From a virus: a stretch of 27,978 nucleotides of DNA. Positions 14,412-21,406 of the stretch are shown piece by piece. Position 1 is the first letter of the stretch; every line of letters starts with the position of its first letter. The stretch is from positions 1-27,978 of IMG/VR virus record IMGVR_UViG_3300009365_003819. One strand, given 5' to 3'. The translations under genes and the position numbers were made by a program. The notes below the pieces were generated by a model. It worked only from the letters and a program-made list of their open reading frames with translations. It was not told the DNA's origin and searched no databases.

Positions 14412-14621
14412 ATGAATGTAAAGAGCACTACTAGACTAACTGTTGAACTAACTTCTGATGAGGCAATAATGGCAATAATTTACTGGCTTAGTCAAGGAAT
14501 TGGGAATACTATGTCATGCAATCTTGCAGCAAGAATTCAAAATGGTGAAAAGCGAAAGGTCGTAATTAGAGATAAAAAACTTGTTATTGAATTTTATGAA
14601 AAAGAAAGTGAAGAAACGTAA
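14412..14621 (+). CDS. Hypothetical protein, 69 aa
   Basis: ATG 14412 follows tRNA-Pro by 12 bases with no clear binding site, so it may depend on the tRNA transcript. The product has a helical centre (S-D-E-A-I-M-A-I-I-Y-W-L-S-Q-G-I-G) and a basic then acidic strand-rich end (K-R-K-V-V-I-R-D-K-K-L-V-I-E-F). No export signal and no family recognised. Confidence 0.5.
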   Translation: MNVKSTTRLTVELTSDEAIMAIIYWLSQGIGNTMSCNLAARIQNGEKRKVVIRDKKLVIEFYEKESEET

Positions 14622-14686
14622 AGATTTACCAAATACACTGACTTTCTTTTCTGTACAATCAATTAATGGTTGACTTAGGAGAAAAC

Positions 14687-14926
14687 ATGAGTCATTGCAA
14701 TGTTGGACGCGTTAGAGTCGTTTCAAGAAGTAAGCGGGATGATGCAGGATTTTGCTATAATCGTCTTGTCTATGTGAATGTGCAAGGTGAGATAGAGCAA
14801 CTCCTTCTCACAGATCGTGAGATCGAGGCAGCAAAGGGTCGCTCTGAGAAGAATGTAGAGCTGCTAGCACACCCCACATTTCTTGATCGCTTTGTTCGAT
14901 GGTGTTTGTGCTTATTGGGCGCATAG
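14687..14926 (+). CDS. Hypothetical protein, 79 aa
   Basis: ATG 14687 is preferred because TAGGAGAAAAC lies directly upstream; an in-frame ATG at 14666 has no site. The product begins M-S-H-C-N-V-G-R-V-R-V-V, a strand-rich basic region, then an acidic helix (L-T-D-R-E-I-E-A-A-K) and ends in a hydrophobic Cys-containing stretch (R-W-C-L-C-L-L-G-A). A TACAAT box at 14654-14659 may be its -10, but no matching -35 is seen. No family recognised. Confidence 0.6.
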   Translation: MSHCNVGRVRVVSRSKRDDAGFCYNRLVYVNVQGEIEQLLLTDREIEAAKGRSEKNVELLAHPTFLDRFVRWCLCLLGA

Positions 14927-14951
14927 TTATAAATCGGAGCATCGAGGTTGT

Positions 14952-15431
14952 GTGAAGCTTGAGGATGACCATTGGTTTTCAGGGGGCGGACAAAAATATA
15001 GCCACTCTGATATTTTATCCTTTATAGAATTGCACACTAGTAAGCAGGGAGAGATCTTTATAGGCACTGATAGTATGCTGGATAAAAGATCTTGCACATT
15101 TGTTACTGCTATCTGTCTCCACGGTGCCGATGATCAGATAGGTGGTCGGTACTTTTTTACGCGAACAAAGGGAAAGAGCGAGCCCTATAGAAATTTAAAA
15201 GTTCGAATACTGCAAGAAGTTTTTAGTTCAATTACGATTGGTCAACAGGTCAAGGAAATTTTTCCTGGTGCGAATATTGAGATTCATATAGATGTTGGAA
15301 CAACAGTTCGTTCTCAAACACGTCATCTGGCAGATATTGTGACCGGATGGACAAAGGCAGCAGGATTCATATGCAGAATAAAACCATATTCTTGGGCTTC
15401 AACTGCAGTTGCTGACAAGCATACAAAGTGA
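14952..15431 (+). CDS. YkuK/DUF458-like predicted RNase H-fold protein
   Basis: About 159 aa from GTG 14952 (GAGG four bases upstream); an upstream TTG at 14883 would overlap the previous gene. Segments I-F-I-G-T-D-S-M, K-V-R-I-L-Q-E-V, I-E-I-H-I-D-V-G, I-V-T-G-W-T-K-A-A-G-F and S-T-A-V-A-D-K-H-T-K follow the order of the YkuK family, in which the acidic residues (D of G-T-D-S, D of H-I-D-V-G) suggest an RNase H-like nuclease fold. Activity is unproven in the family. The length agrees with YkuK, so the domain appears complete. Confidence 0.8.
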   Translation: MKLEDDHWFSGGGQKYSHSDILSFIELHTSKQGEIFIGTDSMLDKRSCTFVTAICLHGADDQIGGRYFFTRTKGKSEPYRNLKVRILQEVFSSITIGQQVKEIFPGANIEIHIDVGTTVRSQTRHLADIVTGWTKAAGFICRIKPYSWASTAVADKHTK

Positions 15432-15434
15432 TCT

Positions 15435-15644
15435 TCAGTAAATGCCCAACATCGCCAGGATAAATAACCCTGTTGCCATACCGAAGAAAAAAACAAGAAG
15501 CATTGTCAAGACATCAGTTCTTTTTCTTCTATACTTGCGCATCTCACGATCTAGTAAGATCATCTGGTAATCAGTGAGCAGAGGCATGTCGACATTACTA
15601 CCCTGCTCTTTAGATCCTGTCGGGAATTTAATCAGGTTGGACAT
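15435..15644 (-). CDS. Small single-span membrane protein, 69 aa
   Basis: The minus-strand product has a soluble polar N-terminal part (M-S-N-L-I-K-F-P-T-G-S), a basic patch (R-E-M-R-K-Y-R-R-K-R) and one C-terminal membrane helix (L-T-M-L-L-V-F-F-F-G-M-A-T-G-L-F-I-L-A-M). The positive patch predicts an N-in topology. It converges on the YkuK-like gene and diverges from the HAD gene, sharing an AT-rich 32-base promoter region. Small membrane proteins of this type can be holin- or antiholin-like, but nothing here shows that. Confidence 0.6.
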   Translation of the reverse strand: MSNLIKFPTGSKEQGSNVDMPLLTDYQMILLDREMRKYRRKRTDVLTMLLVFFFGMATGLFILAMLGIY

Positions 15645-15665
15645 TTCGTATATTTAAATTATAAC
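15637..15665 (+). promoter_or_regulatory. Divergent promoter region; rightward TTGGAC-N17-TATAAC
   Basis: Rightward TTGGAC (15637-15642) and TATAAC (15660-15665), 17-base spacing, precede the HAD gene. On the other strand the same AT-rich core reads TATAAT with a TTGATA 18 bases upstream, so it may also serve the leftward membrane-protein gene. Confidence 0.5.
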
Positions 15666-15676
15666 GGAGAGATACA

Positions 15677-16474
15677 ATGCGTATCAATGAATATAACACT
15701 GATCTGCTATTTGAGAACGATGATGACCCAACGAAGCTTCGTGTTCTTGATTTTGATGACACGATTGCAGATACAGTAGAGAAGGTAGTCATCACCCAAA
15801 CAGCAAAAGATGGAACAGTGTCGTATAAAGCTATTAGCTCTAAGGAGTTTGCAATCTATGAATTGCAGCCTGGTGAATCAATTGATCCTGACATAGCATT
15901 TCAAGAATTTGCTAGAGTTGATATCGAGAAAGCCACACCAGTTCCTCTTATTACAGACCTGCTACGAAAGTTTGCATCAACAGAGGGTAGAAGAAAGCTA
16001 TTAATACTTACAGCGCGTGGGCAGGAGGTTGCTGATGATGTGATGTCCTTTCTTGAGAGAAAGGTGGGAATATCTGATCCAGCAGGAAAGATAGACTTCA
16101 GGGGTGTTAATAGCAAAGATCCTGCAGCAAAAGTTAAAGTAATAGAAGAGTATCTTGAAGATTACCCCAATATTCAATTTGTCTCTTTCTATGACGACTC
16201 AGGAAAGAATGTCAAGGCAGTAGCTAACTTTCTAGATGATCGTGGAATAAAGAAGGATGTGAGGCAGGTCGTAACAGACGAAGAGGGAAATGTGCGACTT
16301 GTCAGACCAAAAATTGATGAGACAGTATCGATGTCAGATTTTTCTACATTGGTTCGTAGCTTTCTTCGAGGAACATCACAGGATGATAGAAATAACATTG
16401 TTGCTGAATCACCTGAGTCTTTTGATGAAAGAAGCCTCGCGCGTGATTTTTTTAGAAGAATGCTTAGTGAGTAA
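15677..16474 (+). CDS. HAD-superfamily phosphatase-like protein
   Basis: A 265-aa protein. HAD motif I is V-L-D-F-D-D-T-I-A-D (nucleophile Asp25, acid/base Asp27), motif II L-L-I-L-T-A-R-G with its Thr, and motif IV V-S-F-Y-D-D-S-G-K-N with paired Asp. A Lys-containing segment lies between. The fold suits a phosphatase such as the phosphatase half of polynucleotide kinase/phosphatase, but no kinase P-loop is present and the substrate is unknown. The N-terminus (N-T-D-L-L-F-E) and C-terminus (R-M-L-S-E) carry (L)-x-E motifs discussed under findings. GGAG lies nine bases before the ATG. Confidence 0.8.
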   Translation: MRINEYNTDLLFENDDDPTKLRVLDFDDTIADTVEKVVITQTAKDGTVSYKAISSKEFAIYELQPGESIDPDIAFQEFARVDIEKATPVPLITDLLRKFASTEGRRKLLILTARGQEVADDVMSFLERKVGISDPAGKIDFRGVNSKDPAAKVKVIEEYLEDYPNIQFVSFYDDSGKNVKAVANFLDDRGIKKDVRQVVTDEEGNVRLVRPKIDETVSMSDFSTLVRSFLRGTSQDDRNNIVAESPESFDERSLARDFFRRMLSE

Positions 16475-16661
16475 GCAATTTATTTAATTTACTAATAGCA
16501 TGTGATGCAGTGTTAGTAAATATTCCAGGATGAATCGCATGTAAGCAGCATGCGATTCCCACAGAAATCAGTCGAAGAGATACATACTGTGCGAAAATAA
16601 AATGTTGACAGTAATTCATGTCAACGTCTTCAAGGTGGTCTTTAGCTGTTTTCAATAGCAT
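16464..16661 (-). CDS. DUF6356-like small membrane-associated protein
   Basis: A 65-aa minus-strand product fills the gap after the HAD gene and overlaps its end by 11 bases. AGGA lies about eight bases before the ATG. The layout H-L-E-D-V-D-M-N-Y-C-Q-H, F-A-Q-Y-V-S-L-R-L-I-S-V-G, H-A-I-H-P-G-I-F-T-N-T-A-S-H-A-I resembles DUF6356 (H-x3-V-x4-x-x-H ... hydrophobic helix ... H-A-x-x-P-x-x-F-x-x-T-A-S). The central helix is hydrophobic and may lie in a membrane. Function unknown. Confidence 0.65.
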   Translation of the reverse strand: MLLKTAKDHLEDVDMNYCQHFIFAQYVSLRLISVGIACCLHAIHPGIFTNTASHAISKLNKLLTH

Positions 16662-16705
16662 ACATTTATCCTACTTTGAAATAGTTATTTCGCAAGGCTT
16701 CGAAT

Positions 16706-17524
16706 ATGAACATGAGAGAAAAATTGCTGTCACAGGTGAGACACTTACTGAGTGAGACTGCAACGCAGGCATTTCCCGGTGCGCTACCTGTTGACATCGC
16801 AGATATACAAAAGGTCATCACACAGCTCGGTCAGGAGCAACTGGCTAAGGAAGAAGAGATTAAAGCAGCGCAGAAAGAGCCCGACCCTAGTGTTCGCTCA
16901 ACTAAGGTGGCACAGCTACAAGGAGAGTTAAGTGATATCATAGCTCAAAAGAGTCAGCTTGCGCAGATGCAGAATAAGCCCACGACATCAGAGGGATTCA
17001 GTCAGTTAAATTCTAAGCTTAAGCTTTCAAGAGCAGATCTTGCGGAGATTGTTAGAGAGCAGCTTGATGCGGGACAAGATAGAGCTGGTTGCCCACTAGC
17101 AGCACAGGACGTGGCACTAAATACAGAGAACAGAAATGCGACCAGAGAGAATCATGCTTATGGACCGCTCAATCCTTCGAAGCCTAGTGAGGGGTTTTGG
17201 GAGAAGATAGCTGATAAGTGGGATGCTACTATTGAGGAAGCGTTGAGCACTCGTTGTGCAAATTGTGTCGCATTCGATATCAGCCCAAGGATGAAGGACT
17301 GTATGCCATTGGCTGATGCTAATGTTAAGGATGTGCTTGGAGATGATCTACCTGGGTTTGATGTTGAGGAGTATGATGTGCAGTTTGGATACTGCTGGAT
17401 GCATCACTTTAAGTGCCTAAGTGCCAGGGTGTGTGATACCTGGGCAAGCGGTGGTCCCATTGACGAGAATGAGGTGTCCTATGAGTGGGGAAGAAAATCT
17501 GGAACTGAACAGGAAGAAGAATGA
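16706..17524 (+). CDS. Cys-rich protein with (I/L)-S-E leader, possible metal binder
   Basis: A 272-aa protein. The N-terminus M-N-M-R-E-K-L-L-S-Q-V-R-H-L-L-S-E matches the leader type seen in neighbouring proteins, and a second such helix (L-S-R-A-D-L-A-E-I-V-R-E) occurs near residue 110. A Gln/Lys/Glu-rich coiled-coil part precedes a C-terminal Cys domain: T-R-C-A-N-C-V-A-F, D-C-M-P, F-G-Y-C-W-M-H-H-F-K-C, A-R-V-C-D-T-W-A-S-G-G-P-I. The Cys and His spacing suggests Zn or Fe-S binding. Its stop overlaps the next start as ATGA. I do not recognise a named family; a virion-associated role is inferred only. Confidence 0.65.
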   Translation: MNMREKLLSQVRHLLSETATQAFPGALPVDIADIQKVITQLGQEQLAKEEEIKAAQKEPDPSVRSTKVAQLQGELSDIIAQKSQLAQMQNKPTTSEGFSQLNSKLKLSRADLAEIVREQLDAGQDRAGCPLAAQDVALNTENRNATRENHAYGPLNPSKPSEGFWEKIADKWDATIEEALSTRCANCVAFDISPRMKDCMPLADANVKDVLGDDLPGFDVEEYDVQFGYCWMHHFKCLSARVCDTWASGGPIDENEVSYEWGRKSGTEQEEE

Positions 17525-17751
17525 AAATCACTAAGACTCGTCTAAGACAGATTATCAGTGAGGAGATCAGTCGAATTCTTGATGATGACATTGATGAAGT
17601 ACCGCAAGGACTTGGTGCAAAGCTTAGCGGTGATGATCCTCGGTCTGTGGCTGGAGGGGATGTTGAAGATGATCCACCTGTGGAAGAAGAACTTACACTC
17701 CCAATAGATACTCGTGGTGGTTGGGAATACATGACAGGCGGCAAATACTAG
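17521..17751 (+). CDS. Small acidic protein with basic (I)-S-E leader
   Basis: A 76-aa protein starting at the ATGA overlap. It begins M-K-I-T-K-T-R-L-R-Q-I-I-S-E-E-I-S-R-I-L, a basic amphipathic helix ending at I-S-E, followed by an acidic, Gly/Pro-rich disordered tail ending W-E-Y-M-T-G-G-K-Y. The leader recurs with variations in other proteins of this window. The TAG stop is followed in the same frame by a 31-codon open stretch containing the AGC-GCC-CAG tandem repeat. No enzymatic domain is visible. Confidence 0.7.
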   Translation: MKITKTRLRQIISEEISRILDDDIDEVPQGLGAKLSGDDPRSVAGGDVEDDPPVEEELTLPIDTRGGWEYMTGGKY

Positions 17752-17761
17752 ATCTCATCTA

Positions 17762-17833
17762 GCGCCCAGCTTTCATCGAGCGCCCAGCTTTCATCGAGTG
17801 CCCAACTTTCATCGAGCGCCCAGCATTTATCCC
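17762..17833. repeat. Tandem repeat, four 18-base units
   Basis: Units at 17762-17779, 17780-17797, 17798-17815 and 17816-17833, the first two identical (GCGCCCAGCTTTCATCGA). The third differs at two bases and the fourth diverges at its end. A partial unit precedes them. In the frame of the upstream gene they encode S-A-Q-L-S-S repeats, and both changes in unit three are synonymous. Confidence 0.85.
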
Positions 17834-17877
17834 TCGTAGAGCAGTGAATCTATCTAGAGTCGAATATCTATTAGTAG

Positions 17878-18351
17878 ATGGATATCAAACCGTTAATGGA
17901 CTTATTGCTAAAGATTGAGGCTCTTGTCAAGGGTTTGCATAGTCCTGCAGATGATAAAAGTCAAGAAATAGATAGTATCAAGGAATCAGCAGGCCATCGC
18001 CATGATGAGCTTGATGCTAAGTTAATTAGCATTGCGCAGAACCAGCAAAAAATATACAACACACTCAACACTCGTGTAAAAGTTCTCGAAGATAACTTTT
18101 CACAATTAAAGCTGTTTGTAGAGCAAAATACAGATGATTTGAGGCTAGAGTCATTGAGTTCAATCCGGGCACTGGAAAGACTCGACGTACTAGAGTATAA
18201 ACAAAATCGTTTCAGGATTCCCAGGTGGATCAAGTCCGTTGTTGGGAAAATCAGAAATAGACTTCCTGAAATATACATGTTTGGTATAGGTTGCATTCTT
18301 TCAGGTACGGTTGCCGCAGCAGTTTTCTGGTTAGTTACCAACACGAATTAG
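17878..18351 (+). CDS. Coiled-coil protein with C-terminal membrane anchor
   Basis: A 157-aa protein. Most of it is helical with heptads (L-D-A-K-L-I-S-I-A-Q-N-Q-Q-K-I-Y-N-T-L and K-V-L-E-D-N-F-S-Q-L-K-L-F-V-E). A basic stretch (R-I-P-R-W-I-K-S-V-V-G-K-I-R-N-R) precedes a single hydrophobic segment near the C-terminus (F-G-I-G-C-I-L-S-G-T-V-A-A-A-V-F-W-L-V). This resembles spanin- or tail-anchored layouts, but no lysis genes are adjacent. ATG 17878 has no strong binding site. Function unknown. Confidence 0.65.
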   Translation: MDIKPLMDLLLKIEALVKGLHSPADDKSQEIDSIKESAGHRHDELDAKLISIAQNQQKIYNTLNTRVKVLEDNFSQLKLFVEQNTDDLRLESLSSIRALERLDVLEYKQNRFRIPRWIKSVVGKIRNRLPEIYMFGIGCILSGTVAAAVFWLVTNTN

Positions 18352-18353
18352 GC

Positions 18354-18382
18354 GTGCAAATGTGTGCTACCTTGTGTATAAT
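18354..18382 (+). promoter_or_regulatory. Promoter GTGCAA-N17-TATAAT
   Basis: GTGCAA (18354-18359), 17 bases, TATAAT (18377-18382), just upstream of the GDLV gene at 18400. Confidence 0.7.
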
Positions 18383-18399
18383 AGAGACAGGAGGCATGC

Positions 18400-18666
18400 T
18401 TGGCAGCAAGAATCCCCAAGAAGCTTAAAAAACAAGCTAAGCAAGGAATGCGTCGTGCTGTCCAGACCGGCAAAGCGAAGCAGCTAAGGAAGACCTGGTC
18501 TTTTCGTTTGGGTGATCTAGTTCAGTACAGAGATCTCTGGGGATTGATTATTGCTCAGCCTACACCCGATAGCTACACTGTTTTAACACCCAGTGGAACC
18601 TATCAGATCAGGGCAGCAAACCTAAACAGGGTGCAGCAACAGGCGCGTGCAAACACAGGTACTTAG
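18400..18666 (+). CDS. Gly-Asp-Leu-Val family protein with basic N-terminal extension
   Basis: An 88-aa protein from TTG 18400, supported by AGGAGG six bases upstream and by the promoter. The first 35 residues are strongly basic (K-K-L-K-K-Q-A-K-Q-G-M-R-R), then F-R-L-G-D-L-V-Q-Y-R, W-G-L-I-I-A-Q, Y-T-V-L-T-P-S-G-T-Y and I-R-A-A-N-L-N-R-V complete the barrel pattern. The basic arm suggests nucleic-acid binding. Its 3' end carries the next promoter. Confidence 0.7.
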   Translation: MAARIPKKLKKQAKQGMRRAVQTGKAKQLRKTWSFRLGDLVQYRDLWGLIIAQPTPDSYTVLTPSGTYQIRAANLNRVQQQARANTGT

Positions 18667-18675
18667 ATTTATAAT
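18647..18675 (+). promoter_or_regulatory. Promoter GTGCAA-N17-TATAAT for the MoxR gene
   Basis: GTGCAA (18647-18652), 17 bases, perfect TATAAT (18670-18675). It overlaps the end of the preceding gene and gives a leader of about 27 bases. Confidence 0.72.
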
Positions 18676-18708
18676 AGACTGTAAACACACAACACAGGAA
18701 ACAAAATC

Positions 18709-19779
18709 GTGGATATCAAAACTTTTACATCAGTCGTACCGAGGCTGCCAGCAGGTCAAGCAATTCTGGTTCGTGGACCTCACGGTATCGGTAAGTCACA
18801 ACTCTTCCGTCAAATTTCTGAAAATGTGGTTCTTTCTGATGGTTCTGTTGGAGTTCCGCTTATTGACCGACGGCTTGCTCAAATGACTGAGGGAGATATC
18901 ATTGGACTGCCTGAATTGGTAGATGGTGTGACTCGATTTGCTCCTGTTGAATGGTTGCTGCGAGCTTGTCGTGAGCCGGTAGCATTGATGCTTGATGAAA
19001 TCAATCGAGCAACACCTGAGGTGATGCAGTGTGCTTTCCAGCTTGTTTTGGATCGGGAGCTGAATGGACATGTTTTGCATCCTGAGACTCGAATCTATTG
19101 TGCTGTGAATGCTTCCTCTGACTATCAAGTTAATGAGATGGATCCCGCGCTTCTTGATCGATTCTGGGTTGTTGATCTTGATGTCAATGAGAAGGATTGG
19201 ATTGATTGGGCAAAGAGTAGTGACATTGATCCCATTATCGTTGAGTTCATTCGAGACAATCCTTGTCACCTGCGTCACAAGGGTGCAGTTGAGCCGGGCA
19301 AGGTGTACCCATCACCTCGTTCTTATGAGAAGCTTGATGTAGCACTCAAGTCAGCTTCTTGGAATCCGATTGATCTGGCTGGCCGTGATATTCCGGACGG
19401 TTTCTATGCTGTGTCTCTGGGATTTCTTGGAACAGAGGCAGCAATCACATTTCGTGACTTCGTAAAGAATTATGAGCTGCAGATCTCTGCTGAGGATATC
19501 TTGGACCGATGGAGCAAGAACTCTGAGATGGTGTTGAAAATGGGAGTTGATAGGCACAATGGGCTGATTGAGAAGCTCGTCGATCACAGCCGAGACAATG
19601 AGTGGAGTGTGACACAAACCAAGAACGCTTGTGACTTCATTCGAGAACTGTCTGATGAGCTTCTTGTTAGTTTCTTCAACTCCATCATGGACACAAACAA
19701 CGTACCAAACATTCGGTCAGTTCACAAGTTCATTGGAATGGCTGTGGTTGAAGCAGTAACAGCAGCTCAAAAGGCGTGA
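18709..19779 (+). CDS. MoxR-family AAA+ ATPase
   Basis: A 356-aa AAA+ ATPase, start GTG 18709. Walker A is G-P-H-G-I-G-K-S (residues 23-30), Walker B A-L-M-L-D-E-I-N-R near 92-100, sensor 1 region N-A-S-S-D-Y and arginine-finger region D-P-A-L-L-D-R-F. E-I-N-R-A is a MoxR hallmark. MoxR ATPases act as chaperones for VWA proteins, and a DUF2201 metallopeptidase/VWA protein follows two genes downstream, so these form a functional pair. The stop overlaps the next GTG. Confidence 0.88.
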   Translation: MDIKTFTSVVPRLPAGQAILVRGPHGIGKSQLFRQISENVVLSDGSVGVPLIDRRLAQMTEGDIIGLPELVDGVTRFAPVEWLLRACREPVALMLDEINRATPEVMQCAFQLVLDRELNGHVLHPETRIYCAVNASSDYQVNEMDPALLDRFWVVDLDVNEKDWIDWAKSSDIDPIIVEFIRDNPCHLRHKGAVEPGKVYPSPRSYEKLDVALKSASWNPIDLAGRDIPDGFYAVSLGFLGTEAAITFRDFVKNYELQISAEDILDRWSKNSEMVLKMGVDRHNGLIEKLVDHSRDNEWSVTQTKNACDFIRELSDELLVSFFNSIMDTNNVPNIRSVHKFIGMAVVEAVTAAQKA

Positions 19780-19991
19780 ATCGATACAGGGGAAGCAGGA
19801 GGTCACCTCAAAAGGGTGACCTCGCAGTTATTGCCCTGGAGGGAAATCGATACGATGGCAGGCTTGGGTTGATTATCATCTCAGGGCCAGGTGAAAAAGT
19901 AGATCTGATAGTATCTTCGCCGCCCATGAAAAGCTCTAGAAGCTTAGTGGTATCATCGCAGCATTTGAAATACGTGCAATCAGCGCAGTAA
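19776..19991 (+). CDS. Gly-Asp-Leu-Ala variant of the GDLV small-protein family
   Basis: A 71-aa protein. GTG 19776 overlaps the MoxR stop (GTGA), so it is translationally coupled. Sequence marks: basic arm (R-Y-R-G-S-R-R-S-P-Q), K-G-D-L-A-V-I-A, L-G-L-I-I-I-S-G and V-D-L-I-V-S-S-P. It lies between the MoxR ATPase and its VWA partner. The 3' end includes the -35 of the next promoter. Confidence 0.6.
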   Translation: MNRYRGSRRSPQKGDLAVIALEGNRYDGRLGLIIISGPGEKVDLIVSSPPMKSSRSLVVSSQHLKYVQSAQ

Positions 19992-20002
19992 TGTAGTAAA
20001 AT
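19974..20002 (+). promoter_or_regulatory. Promoter GTGCAA-N17-TAAAAT for the DUF2201 gene
   Basis: GTGCAA (19974-19979), 17 bases, TAAAAT (19997-20002). The predicted start is about 16 bases before ATG 20025. Confidence 0.68.
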
Positions 20003-20024
20003 ATGCCTATAAAGGTGGAATCAT

Positions 20025-21335
20025 ATGTCACAGGATAAGGGAACATCAGTTGATCTTCCAGTTGGTCAGCTTGCTTCTGAAGAGGATGCAGCTAGGTTCA
20101 ACATTGAACCACAGCTCGTTAATCTAATGCTTCACGAACCGTTTTACAGCCACATTCTCAGAAGGGTTGAAAAGGTTCGTAGTTCAGCATTGCCTACAGC
20201 GGGTGTGACAGTTAGGGATGGTGAGTTCACAATGCTTTACAATCCCCGATTTCTTGCTGCACTGGTTTCTCTTCAGGTTAGAGGACTGCTTAAGCATGAG
20301 TGTCTGCATCTCGTTTTCAAGCATTGCACAGGCAGAAAGCAGGACCCGCACATTCTTTGGAATTGGGCAACCGACCTTGCAATTAATTCGCTGATTCCAG
20401 AACAAGAACTGCCTGAAGGTGGTCTTCGTCCGGGCCAGGCACTTGACCTTAGTAAGATTGAAGATCCAGCACAACTTGAGAAGTGGAAGAAGGTATCTGA
20501 TCTCATTGAATCTTTTCCGATTGGACTGGCAGCTGAGAAGTACATGGCGCTGCTTCGACAAGATCCTGATGTGAGACGGACAATTGAAGAGCAGGGTGAT
20601 CCTTCGGGAGAGGGCGGCCAGGGCGGAAGCCCAGGTCCCACTGATGATCATGGTGGCTGGGGTGAGCTTAGCGATGAAGAGCAACAGATTGCTGAGGGTA
20701 AGATTCGACAGGCAGTAAATGAGGCTGTTAAGAAGTGTGATCGAACGGGTCAGTGGGGATCTATATCAGGAGCGGCTCGAGAGTCGTTGCGTGCTTTGTG
20801 CAATAACTCTGTTAACTGGAAGAAGGTGCTCCATAACTTCTGTGGACGAAGCCAGCGTGCTAACCGTTCTAGAACGTTGAAGAAGATTAATCGCAAGTAT
20901 CCGTACATTCACGCCGGAACCCGTCGCGGCCACAGTGCTTCAGTGGTCGTCTATATTGATCAGTCAGGATCTGTTGGAAGCGATGAGATCAGCATGTTTT
21001 TTGGTGCGCTGAATCAGCTCGGACGAATCACATCATTCAGCGTTTTCTTCTTTGATACTGCCGTTGATACGAAGAATAAGATTAAGTGGCGCCGCGGTCA
21101 AAAGGTAGATGCCCGTAGGACGCGGTCAGGAGGAACTTGTTTCTCAGCAGTTGAGAAGCACTTGAAGAAGGATGGAGCAGAGTTTGATGGTCATATCATT
21201 CTGACTGATGGTCAGGCTAGTGACCCTGGACCCTCACGTAAGCGTCGGTGCTGGGTGCTACTTCCCGGCTGTGAGCTGTACTTCAAGCCTCATCCGAATG
21301 ACGTTGTTGTGAAGATGGATAACTTGCCAAGGTAG
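20025..21335 (+). CDS. DUF2201-type protein: HExxH metallopeptidase-like domain plus VWA-like domain
   Basis: A 436-aa protein. H-E-C-L-H at residues 91-95 with a later His (L-V-F-K-H) is a zinc-peptidase-like motif in the DUF2201 N-terminal domain, followed by W-N-W-A-T-D-L-A-I-N. A Gly/Pro-rich linker near residue 190-210 leads to the VWA-like domain, whose MIDAS begins V-Y-I-D-Q-S-G-S-V near residue 312 and continues with L-T-D-G-Q-A. The pairing with MoxR is a recurrent bacterial arrangement. AAAGGTGG lies seven bases before the ATG. Biochemical function is not established; a chaperone-protease or assembly role is inferred. Confidence 0.85.
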   Translation: MSQDKGTSVDLPVGQLASEEDAARFNIEPQLVNLMLHEPFYSHILRRVEKVRSSALPTAGVTVRDGEFTMLYNPRFLAALVSLQVRGLLKHECLHLVFKHCTGRKQDPHILWNWATDLAINSLIPEQELPEGGLRPGQALDLSKIEDPAQLEKWKKVSDLIESFPIGLAAEKYMALLRQDPDVRRTIEEQGDPSGEGGQGGSPGPTDDHGGWGELSDEEQQIAEGKIRQAVNEAVKKCDRTGQWGSISGAARESLRALCNNSVNWKKVLHNFCGRSQRANRSRTLKKINRKYPYIHAGTRRGHSASVVVYIDQSGSVGSDEISMFFGALNQLGRITSFSVFFFDTAVDTKNKIKWRRGQKVDARRTRSGGTCFSAVEKHLKKDGAEFDGHIILTDGQASDPGPSRKRRCWVLLPGCELYFKPHPNDVVVKMDNLPR

Positions 21336-21345
21336 GCCCTCTCTT

Positions 21346-21381
21346 ACAAGAAAGCAACGCTTTTCTTTTTGCATTTCTTGT
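21346..21381 (+). terminator. Terminator-like hairpin with a competing alternative hairpin
   Basis: AAGAAAGC (21348-21355) pairs with GCTTTTCTT (21359-21367, one bulge) before a T run: a Rho-independent terminator shape ending the DUF2201 transcript. The same 5' arm (21346-21357) can pair instead with 21369-21381 (TTGCATTTCTTGT). Confidence 0.55.
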
Positions 21382-21406
21382 CATACTTAAGAGCGAGGTG
21401 GCAAGA

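Noticed and set aside
17762-17833. Short CRISPR array
   Set aside because: The 18-base units are directly adjacent with no spacers, so this is a plain tandem repeat.
18796-19278. 160-codon minus-strand frame inside the MoxR gene
   Set aside because: It is fully antisense to an intact AAA+ ATPase with all motifs and has no independent support.
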